From positions 1-46,717 of the forward strand of contig JAGCMD010000028.1 in NCBI GenBank assembly GCA_017646765.1: DNA of 46,717 nucleotides, given 5' to 3'. Shown piece by piece: positions 33,098 through 40,725 of this stretch. Under the pieces are notes generated by a model. It was not told the origin of the DNA. It worked only from the letters and a program-made list of their open reading frames with translations, and did no database searches. The stretch comes from Elusimicrobiaceae bacterium. Lineage in GTDB: Bacteria; Elusimicrobiota; Elusimicrobia; Elusimicrobiales; Elusimicrobiaceae. Each line of letters opens with the position of its first letter. Positions within the stretch are counted from its first letter, which is position 1. The translations under genes and the position numbers were made by a program.

Positions 33098-34043
33098 AAG
33101 GCCATGCAAACAGCAAAATAGATTGCTGTAACTCCTCCAAGTGTTGGTGGGCTTCTATGATACCCACTTCTCCGGCTTTATAAACTTGGTCTAATTCCAG
33201 GGTGCCTACATCCACGACCCGGTTAGTTAATACAAAATTAGCTTTTTGAGCCGCTTCTTCAATCATAGCGGCCCCGCGCACATCTCCGACCCGTATGAGA
33301 TACGCCGCAATGGTTTGGGGCGTTTTGGAGAAGAAATCCGGCGGCGTAACGGAAGCAATAATATAATCAGCCCCCATTTTTTTGACCGATTCTACCGGTA
33401 AATAATCCACGACTGCCCCATCTACCAACTTGCGGTGGCGGTATTCCACGGGGGAAAATACGCCCGGCAAGTTCATGCTGGCGCGTACGGCAATGGCTAA
33501 AGGGCCCGAATTAAATACCACGCGTTCGCCGGTTTTTATGTCCATCGCCGCGCAAGAAAAAGGAATTGTTAAATCTTCAAATTTAATATCGCCGAGTTGT
33601 TCATGAAAAAAATTAACCAGGTTAGCCGAAGAGGGTAATTTTTTAGCAAAAAAGAATCGCCACAAGCCTACCACATTTAAATCGGGGGTAATGGTTTTCA
33701 TGGTAAGGTGAGAACCGATTTCCCATAATTTTTCGGGGGGGAGTCCGCCGGCATATAAGGCACCGACCACCGCGCCCATAGAGGTGCCGGAAATCATATC
33801 CACCGGTACACCGGCATTAGAAAGAATTTCCAAGGTGCCTACGTGGGCAAACCCACGTACGCCGCCCGCGGAAAGTGCCAACCCGATTTTAGGACGTTTT
33901 TCGGCCGGACGTTTGATAAAATTTTGCCATAAAAAATCGCGTAAAATGTCGTCATCTGCTTGGGCAGATAACGCATAGACGTTTGTGATAGTGCACGCCA
34001 CGAGCCCTAAAAGAGCAGCCAGGCGGCAGAGCAGTTGTCTCAT
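33081..34043 (-). CDS. Patatin-like phospholipase
   Basis: 320 residues from the ATG at 34043, which overlaps the TolC-like stop by 4 nt and has AGGA upstream. A signal peptide or lipobox (LVAC) is present at 1-24. The patatin domain (about 50-230) has the oxyanion loop GLALSAGGVRGFAHVG, the nucleophile elbow GTSMG and the catalytic Asp in LVDGAVVDYLPV. The Ser-Asp dyad is complete, so it should be an active lipid acyl hydrolase, close to the RssA/YlbK type. Unlike type Vd autotransporters, it has no barrel or POTRA domain. Export plus a TolC-like neighbour suggests action on envelope lipids. Confidence 0.9.
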   Translation of the reverse strand: MRQLLCRLAALLGLVACTITNVYALSAQADDDILRDFLWQNFIKRPAEKRPKIGLALSAGGVRGFAHVGTLEILSNAGVPVDMISGTSMGAVVGALYAGGLPPEKLWEIGSHLTMKTITPDLNVVGLWRFFFAKKLPSSANLVNFFHEQLGDIKFEDLTIPFSCAAMDIKTGERVVFNSGPLAIAVRASMNLPGVFSPVEYRHRKLVDGAVVDYLPVESVKKMGADYIIASVTPPDFFSKTPQTIAAYLIRVGDVRGAAMIEEAAQKANFVLTNRVVDVGTLELDQVYKAGEVGIIEAHQHLEELQQSILLFAWPYVLEP

Positions 34044-35338
34044 TGTAAATCCTGGCCGACGGCCCAATCCAGTTTGGCTTTGGTAATTAAGTTTTGGCGC
34101 ACGGCATCCAAATAATCTTGCGCGGTTTGTGTGTAAGCCAACAGTGCTTCTAACGCAGCGGCATTGCGGGCCGTACCTGTTTTTTCTACCAGGGAAGCCA
34201 GCTTATTAAATTGTGCTTGGCGGGCTAAGACTTCTTTTTGCCAAAAACGCATTTCACTAAAGCTGCGGGCTACTTCTACGCGGATTTTATCTTCCATATC
34301 GGCCCGGCGCAGAGAACTCTTTTTTTGTTCGGCTTTCTTTTGGGCAATTTGCGCCGAAAAATTGTAGGGTAGCGGTAAACGTACCGCCAAAGAAACTTGT
34401 TTGTTGGTATCTTCCAAGGTGTTAGTGCCGAGTTGTTCGTAAGAAGCATTTAAGATGACATCCGGGTAACGTTTGGAAAGAGCTAAATCCAAGGAGATGG
34501 TATCCAATTCCAAGGCATAAATGGCTGATTTAAGTTCCGGGCGATATTCCAACGCGCGTAAGTTAAGCTGGGGTAAATCCCAATCTATGTGCACGGGGGA
34601 GAAATTACCTGTAATGGAAAAATCGGAATTCAGCTCTTTATTTAAGCTTACCAGCATAGCCAACCGGGCTTGTGCTAACTGATTGACGGCGGCGTGATGC
34701 TTGTTTTGTAATTGGGCAAGCAAGCTTTGGGTGTGTATTTGGTTCCATGTATCACCGGCCGGAGCCAAATGGCCCGAGGATGCTTTTTGCCAAATTTTTT
34801 GTAAAAGAGTTTCGTATTGCTGTGCGTAGAGTAGATTATAAAAAGATTGCTTGATATCTAAAATAACGGCATTTTTAACGGCTTCGTAACGGCTTTGGGC
34901 TTGTTTTAAATTGGCGCGTGCAATTTTGAGCGTGTTGCGTATGCGTCCGCCGGAATAAAGGTATTGGGTCGCGGTTACACCAACGCCAAAGAATTGATCG
35001 CGTTTGTCGTTGATTTCCGGCCCCGGTAAAAAACGGTGGGCTACCGATTCGGAAAGAACCATCGGATAATCTAAATCATACAGTGTGGCAGTACCTTCTA
35101 ATGCAAATTGCGGCAGAAAGAGAAACTTGGCCTCGTTGACTTTCTGTTCGGCAACGGTGATTTCTTGACGGGCGGTCAAAAATTCCGAATTATTTTCCAA
35201 GCCCAAACGGATGGCATTTTCCAGCGATAAATTATCGTTAATTAAGCTGGAGAATTTTAAACCATACTCCTTTTGGGCACAAAGCGGCGATAGGGCCCAA
35301 ATCAGTACACCTAACAAGATAGATATTTTTTTCATCAT
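34040..35338 (-). CDS. TolC-family outer-membrane protein
   Basis: 432 residues. A signal peptide (1-21, ending LCA-QK) and two repeats of the outer-membrane efflux protein domain are visible. The helical pattern LSLENAIRLGLENNSEFLTARQEI opens the first repeat, and YRPELKSAIYALELDTISLDLALSKRYPDV lies in the second. It should form a trimeric channel-tunnel. No ABC transporter, RND pump or membrane-fusion protein is next to it, so it is an orphan TolC whose inner-membrane partner is unknown. It sits between a HAMP protein and a patatin in one operon, with 4-nt overlaps on both sides. Confidence 0.88.
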   Translation of the reverse strand: MMKKISILLGVLIWALSPLCAQKEYGLKFSSLINDNLSLENAIRLGLENNSEFLTARQEITVAEQKVNEAKFLFLPQFALEGTATLYDLDYPMVLSESVAHRFLPGPEINDKRDQFFGVGVTATQYLYSGGRIRNTLKIARANLKQAQSRYEAVKNAVILDIKQSFYNLLYAQQYETLLQKIWQKASSGHLAPAGDTWNQIHTQSLLAQLQNKHHAAVNQLAQARLAMLVSLNKELNSDFSITGNFSPVHIDWDLPQLNLRALEYRPELKSAIYALELDTISLDLALSKRYPDVILNASYEQLGTNTLEDTNKQVSLAVRLPLPYNFSAQIAQKKAEQKKSSLRRADMEDKIRVEVARSFSEMRFWQKEVLARQAQFNKLASLVEKTGTARNAAALEALLAYTQTAQDYLDAVRQNLITKAKLDWAVGQDLQ

Positions 35339-35790
35339 GACTTAGTTGTTTTGTTTTTGTTAATTTCCGCTTCTACGCGGTCCATCATTGCATTAAAATC
35401 ATCTTGTAATTCCATAAATTGGTCGCCCTGGCGTAAGTGCACCCGTTGGGAGAAATCTCCCTTGGATACAGCTTTGCAGACTTGTTCAAAGCGGTATACC
35501 GGCCCGGCCATTTTGTGTGATAAAAAGGCGGAAATAACCACCACGAAAAGTAAATAAATGGCAATCTTGTAGAAGAAACTGGCCGCAATCGGGATAAATT
35601 CGTCGTAAAGCGGTTGCATGAGCACCGGGTACGTATCAAATAAATCACTTAACGTAGCCGTTAATTCAAACGTCATAATAGCCAGCCCGCACAGTACGCT
35701 TAAAATAATAAGCACCATGTAGCGCAGTTGCAGACCTTTTTTAATAAAAATAGTGTTGCGCCGGGTGGAAGGTTGGGAAGGTGTGTTCAT
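35335..35790 (-). CDS. HAMP-domain membrane protein without output domain
   Basis: 151 residues from the ATG at 35790, which has AGGAG 6 nt upstream. The frame stays open another 78 codons into the preceding gene, but that part is low-complexity Arg/Pro and is a shadow. It has two transmembrane helices (about 22-44 and 72-92) around a short periplasmic loop, and then a HAMP domain (about 90-140) with the conserved Pro in KMAGPVYRFE and DFNAMMDRVE at its end. No kinase, cyclase or chemotaxis domain follows. It may pass an envelope signal to a partner protein, or act as a structural inner-membrane part of the operon's product. Confidence 0.8.
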   Translation of the reverse strand: MNTPSQPSTRRNTIFIKKGLQLRYMVLIILSVLCGLAIMTFELTATLSDLFDTYPVLMQPLYDEFIPIAASFFYKIAIYLLFVVVISAFLSHKMAGPVYRFEQVCKAVSKGDFSQRVHLRQGDQFMELQDDFNAMMDRVEAEINKNKTTKS

Positions 35791-35798
35791 GGGTTCTC

Positions 35799-36527
35799 CT
35801 AAAAATTTGTTACATAGCGGATTTGCACGATACGTTCGCTTTCGCTGCCGCGGCCGATACGGCGTACGGCCCCGTCCAGTGCCAGCGAGGGGTGCAGGTA
35901 AAAACGCACGCCGGCGTTGGCGCGGGAGTCGCGGACGTTGCGGATGTTGTCCCACTCGCCAAACAGATTGATAGAGTCGGTTAGGCGGTAGAAGACGCCG
36001 GTAAAGCAGTAAATTTCGTCCCATTCAAAATCGGACATATTTACTCCGGCAGACGCCGTTAATCCGGGCACAATCACTTCGCGCGATAAAGTTACGTAGC
36101 CGCCTTTGCGGTTATCTAAAAACTTTTTAGTACGGGTGTAGTGACGGTTTTTATCGTATCCGTAACCGTAGCGCCGTCCGTCATAGCCGATAGCTACAGC
36201 GGGCATATATAAATTGCCGTCATAAACTTTCCACTTCGCTTGAAAATCGGGGTCTAATACCCGTACATGGTCGGACGAACCAATCAGTTCGTGTACGGCC
36301 AGCGAAATACCTAAGTTGATGCGCGGATAGACACCAAAATCAATGGTTTCCATAAAGGTCCCGTGGTCGTAAGCACGGCCTAAAAAGGAAGCCTCGTATC
36401 GGTCCAACACGTCGGCAGTGGGAACATCTAACACGGCGGTTTCCAAGCCGATGGGGTCTTCGGCTCCGGCGTATAGAGCAACCGGGAACAGTAAGCAAAA
36501 CAGCAGCAACGAAAATTTATTTTTCAT
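35799..36527 (-). CDS. YjbH-like outer-membrane beta-barrel protein
   Basis: 242 residues from the ATG at 36527 (AAAGGAG 6 nt upstream). A signal peptide (1-20) is followed by the YjbH-like pattern: LETAVLDVPTADVLDRYEASFLG, a strand series with FGVYPRINLGISL, then PDFQAKWKVYD and MPAVAIGYDG. The remaining strands alternate polar and hydrophobic residues and end in Phe (IRYVTNF), as in outer-membrane proteins. YjbH proteins are linked to exopolysaccharide export, but many relatives have no known job. It is second in the operon, 8 nt before the HAMP gene. Confidence 0.72.
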   Translation of the reverse strand: MKNKFSLLLFCLLFPVALYAGAEDPIGLETAVLDVPTADVLDRYEASFLGRAYDHGTFMETIDFGVYPRINLGISLAVHELIGSSDHVRVLDPDFQAKWKVYDGNLYMPAVAIGYDGRRYGYGYDKNRHYTRTKKFLDNRKGGYVTLSREVIVPGLTASAGVNMSDFEWDEIYCFTGVFYRLTDSINLFGEWDNIRNVRDSRANAGVRFYLHPSLALDGAVRRIGRGSESERIVQIRYVTNF

Positions 36528-36537
36528 AAAAGCTCCT

Positions 36538-37092
36538 TTAATGTATAAATGTCCGTACATCTTTTATTTCCGGCACGACGATAAAACGCGCGTTGTGCGT
36601 GTAAACGCCTTCGCGTGCCGGGTTGAAGTCATGGGCGTCACGCGGAAAGGACATATCCACAATGCCTTTATTCAAGCGGGTGTTTCCGGTAACGATACCG
36701 ACGTTCCACCGGTCGGTTTTTTCTTGATTAAACGGTTCTTTGGGGTTCCAGTAATTGCGTAACAGTACGGTACCGCGCGGCAGTTCTCCACCTCCCAGCG
36801 GTTCTGTTTTTACGATGACATGGGTGGTCCATACGGTTTTGCCCTTGCACGGGCCGTTTTCAAATTTGATTTTATAGCGCGGGTCGTTATTGGCCGGCCG
36901 TTTAAGTAACGTAGCTAAGGAGTATAGGGCGTTGGGTTGCTCTATATTTTCACACGCGGCAAAAACGTATTTACCTAAAAATTGCTCGTAATCTTCGGAA
37001 TTACTGATGCGGTTGTAGGGGGACTTGCGGGAATGACAACCGGCCAGTAGGGCCAAGGTACAAAGTGTAAAGAGGATGATGCTTTTTTTCAT
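36538..37092 (-). CDS. Lipoprotein of unknown function
   Basis: 184 residues. The lipobox LAGC makes Cys19 the lipidation site. The mature domain is strand-rich, with two cysteines (ACENIE, GPCKGKTVW) that could form a disulfide. I do not recognise the family. It is the first gene of the operon with the YjbH-like barrel, the HAMP protein, the TolC-like protein, the patatin and the TPR lipoprotein. The gap to the next gene is 10 nt. AGGAG precedes the ATG. Confidence 0.75.
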   Translation of the reverse strand: MKKSIILFTLCTLALLAGCHSRKSPYNRISNSEDYEQFLGKYVFAACENIEQPNALYSLATLLKRPANNDPRYKIKFENGPCKGKTVWTTHVIVKTEPLGGGELPRGTVLLRNYWNPKEPFNQEKTDRWNVGIVTGNTRLNKGIVDMSFPRDAHDFNPAREGVYTHNARFIVVPEIKDVRTFIH

Positions 37093-37133
37093 AATAAAAA
37101 CTCCTGCGTTTTAGTTACAAAACCACTCTACAA

Positions 37134-37139
37134 ATTATA
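37134..37139 (-). promoter_or_regulatory. -10 box of the six-gene envelope operon
   Basis: An exact TATAAT on the minus strand lies about 42 nt before the lipoprotein ATG, just after the terminator at 37190-37212. In contrast to the leaderless genes, this mRNA has a leader with an AGGAG site. No convincing -35 is seen. Confidence 0.5.
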
Positions 37140-37185
37140 CTCGTTTTTGGGGCGAAAATAAACCCGAAATATAAATTAGCCATAA

Positions 37186-37212
37186 AAAACCCCCGCTGGA
37201 TGCGGGGGTTTT
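37186..37212 (-). terminator. Terminator of the 665-residue protein gene
   Basis: The stem CCCCCGC (37190-37196) pairs with GCGGGGG (37202-37208) around TGGAT. On the minus strand it is followed by six T residues. Confidence 0.85.
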
Positions 37213-37218
37213 AAAAGT

Positions 37219-39216
37219 TTACGGTTTTGCCGGCGCGGATGCGCCGGGGGAATTCCCTATCATTTGTTTTACTTTGTCATCCACAGCTTTCGGCAGGACA
37301 TTGTCCAGGACCTCTTTTTCGGAGTCTTGGTGGATAAGACTTTTTATTTCTTGTTGGACATTAATATTTGCCGCTAAATCTTCTACTAGCTGGCGTGATC
37401 GATACTCTATAGAATCCGCCCCATCCTCCGCTGTAGACAAAACGGTGTGCCCTTGCTTCCCGTAGAAGAAAGGTGTATCATAGCTATGCTTCTCTGCAAA
37501 AGGGACAGCATCACTCGCATTAGCAAAGTAAATTATATCTTCTGCGAGTTGATAGGAGTCGTTAAGCTGATTGGACTTGTCGGTCTTTTCTCTGAGTTGT
37601 TGAGCTAGTTGGGTCATATCTTTTTCGTTGTAAAGCAAGTAAGGTGGGACGGCTTTTTCGGCATCTTCCTTGATTTCGGACTTGCGCTTGTCGTCAGCTT
37701 GCGGCTCTTTGGCCAGTTGCGCGGCTATAAAATCTTGCTTGAGTTGCGCGAACTTGTTCAAAGGATCCCCTTTAAAATGTACGCCGGCTGCTTCAATGCC
37801 GTTTACCAAATTTTCTTTACTGGGGTCTTCGTTGGGTACGGCATCATTCACCACCCAAAAGCAGTTGCTGCTTGTGCAACCGCTTTTGTCTAGCATAAAT
37901 TTATACATATCGTAGGTGGCTTTTTCCTGTTTATATGTTTCTTCCGCCTGTTTTTTATCTTCTTCGTTTTCAAATAACTCGCTGTTGTTTTGTGGCGGTT
38001 GGATTTTATCGGAGGATTCCTGATCGGCCACGCCTAAAATAGGAGTCAGATTAGTATTTAACTCAATACCTGTTAATTCTTTAAAAAGGGTCTTATTGCT
38101 CTTTGCTAAGTCATCAATTTTCTGAGAATTAGGGCCGCAAGTTATCGTTCCCGAGTCAGTTAATAAACCTTCCGTCATCCCATTCGTACAATTTACGGTT
38201 TCAGGCAGCACATCTGTGGGCTTATCGCCGCCGCTGCGGGTAAGCAAATCCTTGCGCATCCGGTCCTGTTTCAGTTGTGCATAAAAATCGGTTTTTTCTT
38301 GTATGATTTGTTCCCGGGCTTGTTGCTCTTGCGGAGTTTTGGGATTAGGGTATTTGGAATTAGCCACCCGTTCCGCAGCTTCGCGGGCCGTGCGGGGGGT
38401 GCTGAGCAAATCGGTTAATCGGGGCGGCTTAATGGTACCATTCTGACGATTCATTTTCCCTAGTTCTTCTTGCAAGCTTTTTGCTCTGGCAAGTTGTAAA
38501 GGATTTTTGGCATTGGCTTTGTTACCAAAACCATCGGTTTTTCCCATACCGCGGGCCGAAGCCGAGGCCAAAGCATCCCCTTGCAAGGCACCGGAGGCCG
38601 CAGCCGAATCGCCAAACCCAAAGAAGCGTTTAATGGGGTTAAATAAGCGTGCCAGTTTAGATTCGGGGACTTCTTCACGTTGGGCAGCGGACGAAGTGGG
38701 AGAGAAACGCGCCAAGCGTTCTTGTTTAACATAACGGTCGTAAGCATTTTCCTTCACGCTGATTTCGTGCATTCCGGCGTGAGATGTTTCCGGGGTACGT
38801 TGACGGACGAGTACCCATTCGCCGTCCTCGTTGTGCATAAAAAATTCGGCATTTGCTTCGTCAGGGTCTTGGCCCGGAGCCGGTTCAACGGCGGCGGCTT
38901 GAGACGGGGCAATTTCGTGCCCGGCCGCGTAGAGGGTATTGTCTGCTTCGTTAGCAAAAGCCCGGTTGGAGCCGTTTTGAGCCAAAGTTTCGTTTCGGAC
39001 CGCGGCGGAATTTTGGGATCTTCCGGTAAAGAAACGCGCCAAGCGATTAACGATATTCGTCAGCGGATTGGAAGTAAAAATTTGCGGAGAAGACTTTTTT
39101 TGTCCTTCTTCGGTGGCATTTTGCGGCAAAGAAGGAGGTTCTAAAAACGGTAACATCAAAAATATGAATAAAGCAACGCCGGCGGTTAGCAATGCATATT
39201 TTGCAAATTTTTTCAT
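37219..39216 (-). CDS. Large membrane-anchored periplasmic protein of unknown function
   Basis: 665 residues from the ATG at 39216 (AAAGGAG upstream). One N-terminal hydrophobic helix (about 6-26) acts as signal anchor, and the rest should be periplasmic. Residues 40-250 are low-complexity, with two basic-aromatic segments (NRLARFFTGRS, NPIKRFFGFGDS). The C-terminal half is charged, helical and Gln/Lys-rich, with two Cys pairs (CTNGM...TCGP and GCTSSNCFW) that may be disulfides. I know no family for it. The upstream gene is an HtrA-like protease whose own C-terminal tail has a similar basic segment (KRLFNRSGS), so the two may interact or both be retained at the membrane. Confidence 0.7.
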   Translation of the reverse strand: MKKFAKYALLTAGVALFIFLMLPFLEPPSLPQNATEEGQKKSSPQIFTSNPLTNIVNRLARFFTGRSQNSAAVRNETLAQNGSNRAFANEADNTLYAAGHEIAPSQAAAVEPAPGQDPDEANAEFFMHNEDGEWVLVRQRTPETSHAGMHEISVKENAYDRYVKQERLARFSPTSSAAQREEVPESKLARLFNPIKRFFGFGDSAAASGALQGDALASASARGMGKTDGFGNKANAKNPLQLARAKSLQEELGKMNRQNGTIKPPRLTDLLSTPRTAREAAERVANSKYPNPKTPQEQQAREQIIQEKTDFYAQLKQDRMRKDLLTRSGGDKPTDVLPETVNCTNGMTEGLLTDSGTITCGPNSQKIDDLAKSNKTLFKELTGIELNTNLTPILGVADQESSDKIQPPQNNSELFENEEDKKQAEETYKQEKATYDMYKFMLDKSGCTSSNCFWVVNDAVPNEDPSKENLVNGIEAAGVHFKGDPLNKFAQLKQDFIAAQLAKEPQADDKRKSEIKEDAEKAVPPYLLYNEKDMTQLAQQLREKTDKSNQLNDSYQLAEDIIYFANASDAVPFAEKHSYDTPFFYGKQGHTVLSTAEDGADSIEYRSRQLVEDLAANINVQQEIKSLIHQDSEKEVLDNVLPKAVDDKVKQMIGNSPGASAPAKP

Positions 39217-39308
39217 AAAAACTCCTTTGACGGCGTCCCTGGAAAAAAGGGGCACCTTAAATATATTAAGAATAGTTTATTTGTTTTGGAGGTGTTTTTC
39301 AAGAGAAA

Positions 39309-40103
39309 TTAAGCCCTAGGGCCAGGTAGGTCTTTAGACCCAGAACGATTAAACAGGCGTTTTAATATTTCCCATGATTTTTTAACGTGGCGCACAAAGG
39401 CATTTTCTGTCTCCTTGGGCGTGGCGGCCAAGAGCGCTTGTTGCTCCTCAGCCGATAACGGCAAGCGATACCCGGCGGCCGTTACTAATTGGCGCAGGTA
39501 ATCGGACGGAACGGAAAAATTTAAGTTTTGGTTGTTTTCACCGGGATAACTGGCAAAAGCAACGGAAATAACTTTACCGTCCCGGTTAAAAACGGGACTG
39601 CCGCTGGAGCTGGGGGAAATCGGTGCGCTGATTTGGTGCCAAATGACGCCGTTGGCTTTGCGGCGTACTTGGCTGATCAGACCGGAAGAAACTGTGTTTT
39701 GCAACCGCCGCGGGTTGCCGATAACGGTAATGCTTTCGCCGGGTTGTACGCCGGCGGAAGAGGTAACTTCTACCGTAGGCAAATTTTGGGCCTCTATTTT
39801 AAGTAAAGCCAGGTCTACATTTTCCGCATTGGCAACAATTTTTGCCTCACCGGAAACCTTGCCGTCGTTAAATGTGATATTGATAAAAAGGGAGTGGTCG
39901 CTTACGTGGCGGCTGGTAGCAATAAGGCCGTCCGGCGTGAGCACAAAGCCCGTCCCGGTGAAAGTAGAGCCGTCATCTTTTAAAACATTGATAGCTACAA
40001 CCGCCGGGGCGTTTTCCCGCACGATACGTATCCGTGAGGTTTCTGCCCACGCGGCTAACGCTAAATACACCAACGCTACGGCTACCATTAACTTCTTAAG
40101 CAT
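39309..40103 (-). CDS. HtrA-like trypsin-fold serine protease, no PDZ domain
   Basis: 264 residues. A signal peptide (1-20, ending AWA-ET) is followed by a S1C-type protease domain with the full triad: H66 in ATSRHV, D97 in DLALLKI and S167 in SSSGSPVF. The domain ends near 215. No PDZ domain follows, only a basic amphipathic tail. Classic DegP has one or two PDZ domains, so substrate control must differ. It is therefore probably a periplasmic quality-control or regulatory protease. The ATG has no Shine-Dalgarno sequence, and TATAAT ends 6 nt upstream (leaderless). It is divergent from greA. Confidence 0.87.
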   Translation of the reverse strand: MLKKLMVAVALVYLALAAWAETSRIRIVRENAPAVVAINVLKDDGSTFTGTGFVLTPDGLIATSRHVSDHSLFINITFNDGKVSGEAKIVANAENVDLALLKIEAQNLPTVEVTSSAGVQPGESITVIGNPRRLQNTVSSGLISQVRRKANGVIWHQISAPISPSSSGSPVFNRDGKVISVAFASYPGENNQNLNFSVPSDYLRQLVTAAGYRLPLSAEEQQALLAATPKETENAFVRHVKKSWEILKRLFNRSGSKDLPGPRA

Positions 40104-40109
40104 ACTCTG

Positions 40110-40115
40110 ATTATA
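40110..40115 (-). promoter_or_regulatory. -10 box of the protease gene, leaderless start
   Basis: TATAAT on the minus strand is followed by CAGAGT and the ATG at 40103. Only a poor -35 (TTTCAA at 17 nt) is present. Confidence 0.6.
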
Positions 40116-40132
40116 TAATAATGTAAAGCAGA

Positions 40133-40161
40133 TTGAAATAAACGCGGATAAATTGTAAACT
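40133..40161 (+). promoter_or_regulatory. Promoter of greA
   Basis: TTGAAA (40133-40138), a 17-nt spacer and TAAACT (40156-40161) precede greA, whose mRNA then has an AAGGAG site. It overlaps the divergent protease promoter region. Confidence 0.6.
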
Positions 40162-40185
40162 AGTTAATGATAAGGAGTAAGTATT

Positions 40186-40656
40186 ATGGAACAGTTTTAC
40201 ATGAGCCGTAAAAAATATGAAGCGCTTGTTAATGAGCTAAAGGATCTAAAAGATTTGAAAGCCCAACTATCTAATGAAATCGGAGAGGCGGCCGCACAAG
40301 GTGACTTAAAAGAAAATGCCGAGTACCACGCCGCAAAAGAAAAACAAGCCGAAACGTTAATTCGCATACAAGAATTGGAAACCCGCTTGCGCAATGCGCA
40401 AATTACGGACGATTTAAATGTGGATAAAACAAAAGCTCGTATCGGAGCGACGGTAACAATTAAAGATTTGGATGCAGATATAGAGTTTACCTATACGCTG
40501 GTGGGGTCTATGGAGTCCAACCCGGATAAAGGGTTGTTGTCTGTAAAATCTCCCTTGGCTAACGGCGTGCTGGGGCATGCGCAGGGAGACGAGTTTGAAG
40601 CGCAGCTTCCGCGCGGGCCGAAGAAATACAAATTGATTAAACTGGAATATAAATAA
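40186..40656 (+). CDS. greA: Transcription elongation factor GreA
   Basis: 156 residues, the exact GreA length. The N-terminal coiled coil (about 1-75) carries the acidic tip in GDLKENAEYHAAKEKQ, which enters the RNA polymerase secondary channel and stimulates transcript cleavage. The C-terminal FKBP-like domain includes VGSMESNPDKGLLSVKSPLANGVLGHAQGD. It is monocistronic, with its own promoter and a strong terminator. Confidence 0.97.
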   Translation: MEQFYMSRKKYEALVNELKDLKDLKAQLSNEIGEAAAQGDLKENAEYHAAKEKQAETLIRIQELETRLRNAQITDDLNVDKTKARIGATVTIKDLDADIEFTYTLVGSMESNPDKGLLSVKSPLANGVLGHAQGDEFEAQLPRGPKKYKLIKLEYK

Positions 40657-40668
40657 TTACCGCTCCAT

Positions 40669-40709
40669 AAAAAGCGGGGAGCAGATTTTTTTTCTGCTCC
40701 CCGCTTTTT
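40669..40709. terminator. Bidirectional terminator between greA and the 292-residue gene
   Basis: A 13-bp stem (AGCGGGGAGCAGA with TCTGCTCCCCGCT) around a seven-T loop has A- and T-runs outside it, so it works on both strands. Confidence 0.9.
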
Positions 40710-40725
40710 GATATAGTAAGGTAAG

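Noticed and set aside
35791-36024. N-terminal extension of the HAMP protein
   Set aside because: The extra 78 codons are Arg/Pro-rich and lie antisense-like within the frame of the YjbH-like gene on the same strand. AGGAG marks the ATG at 35790.
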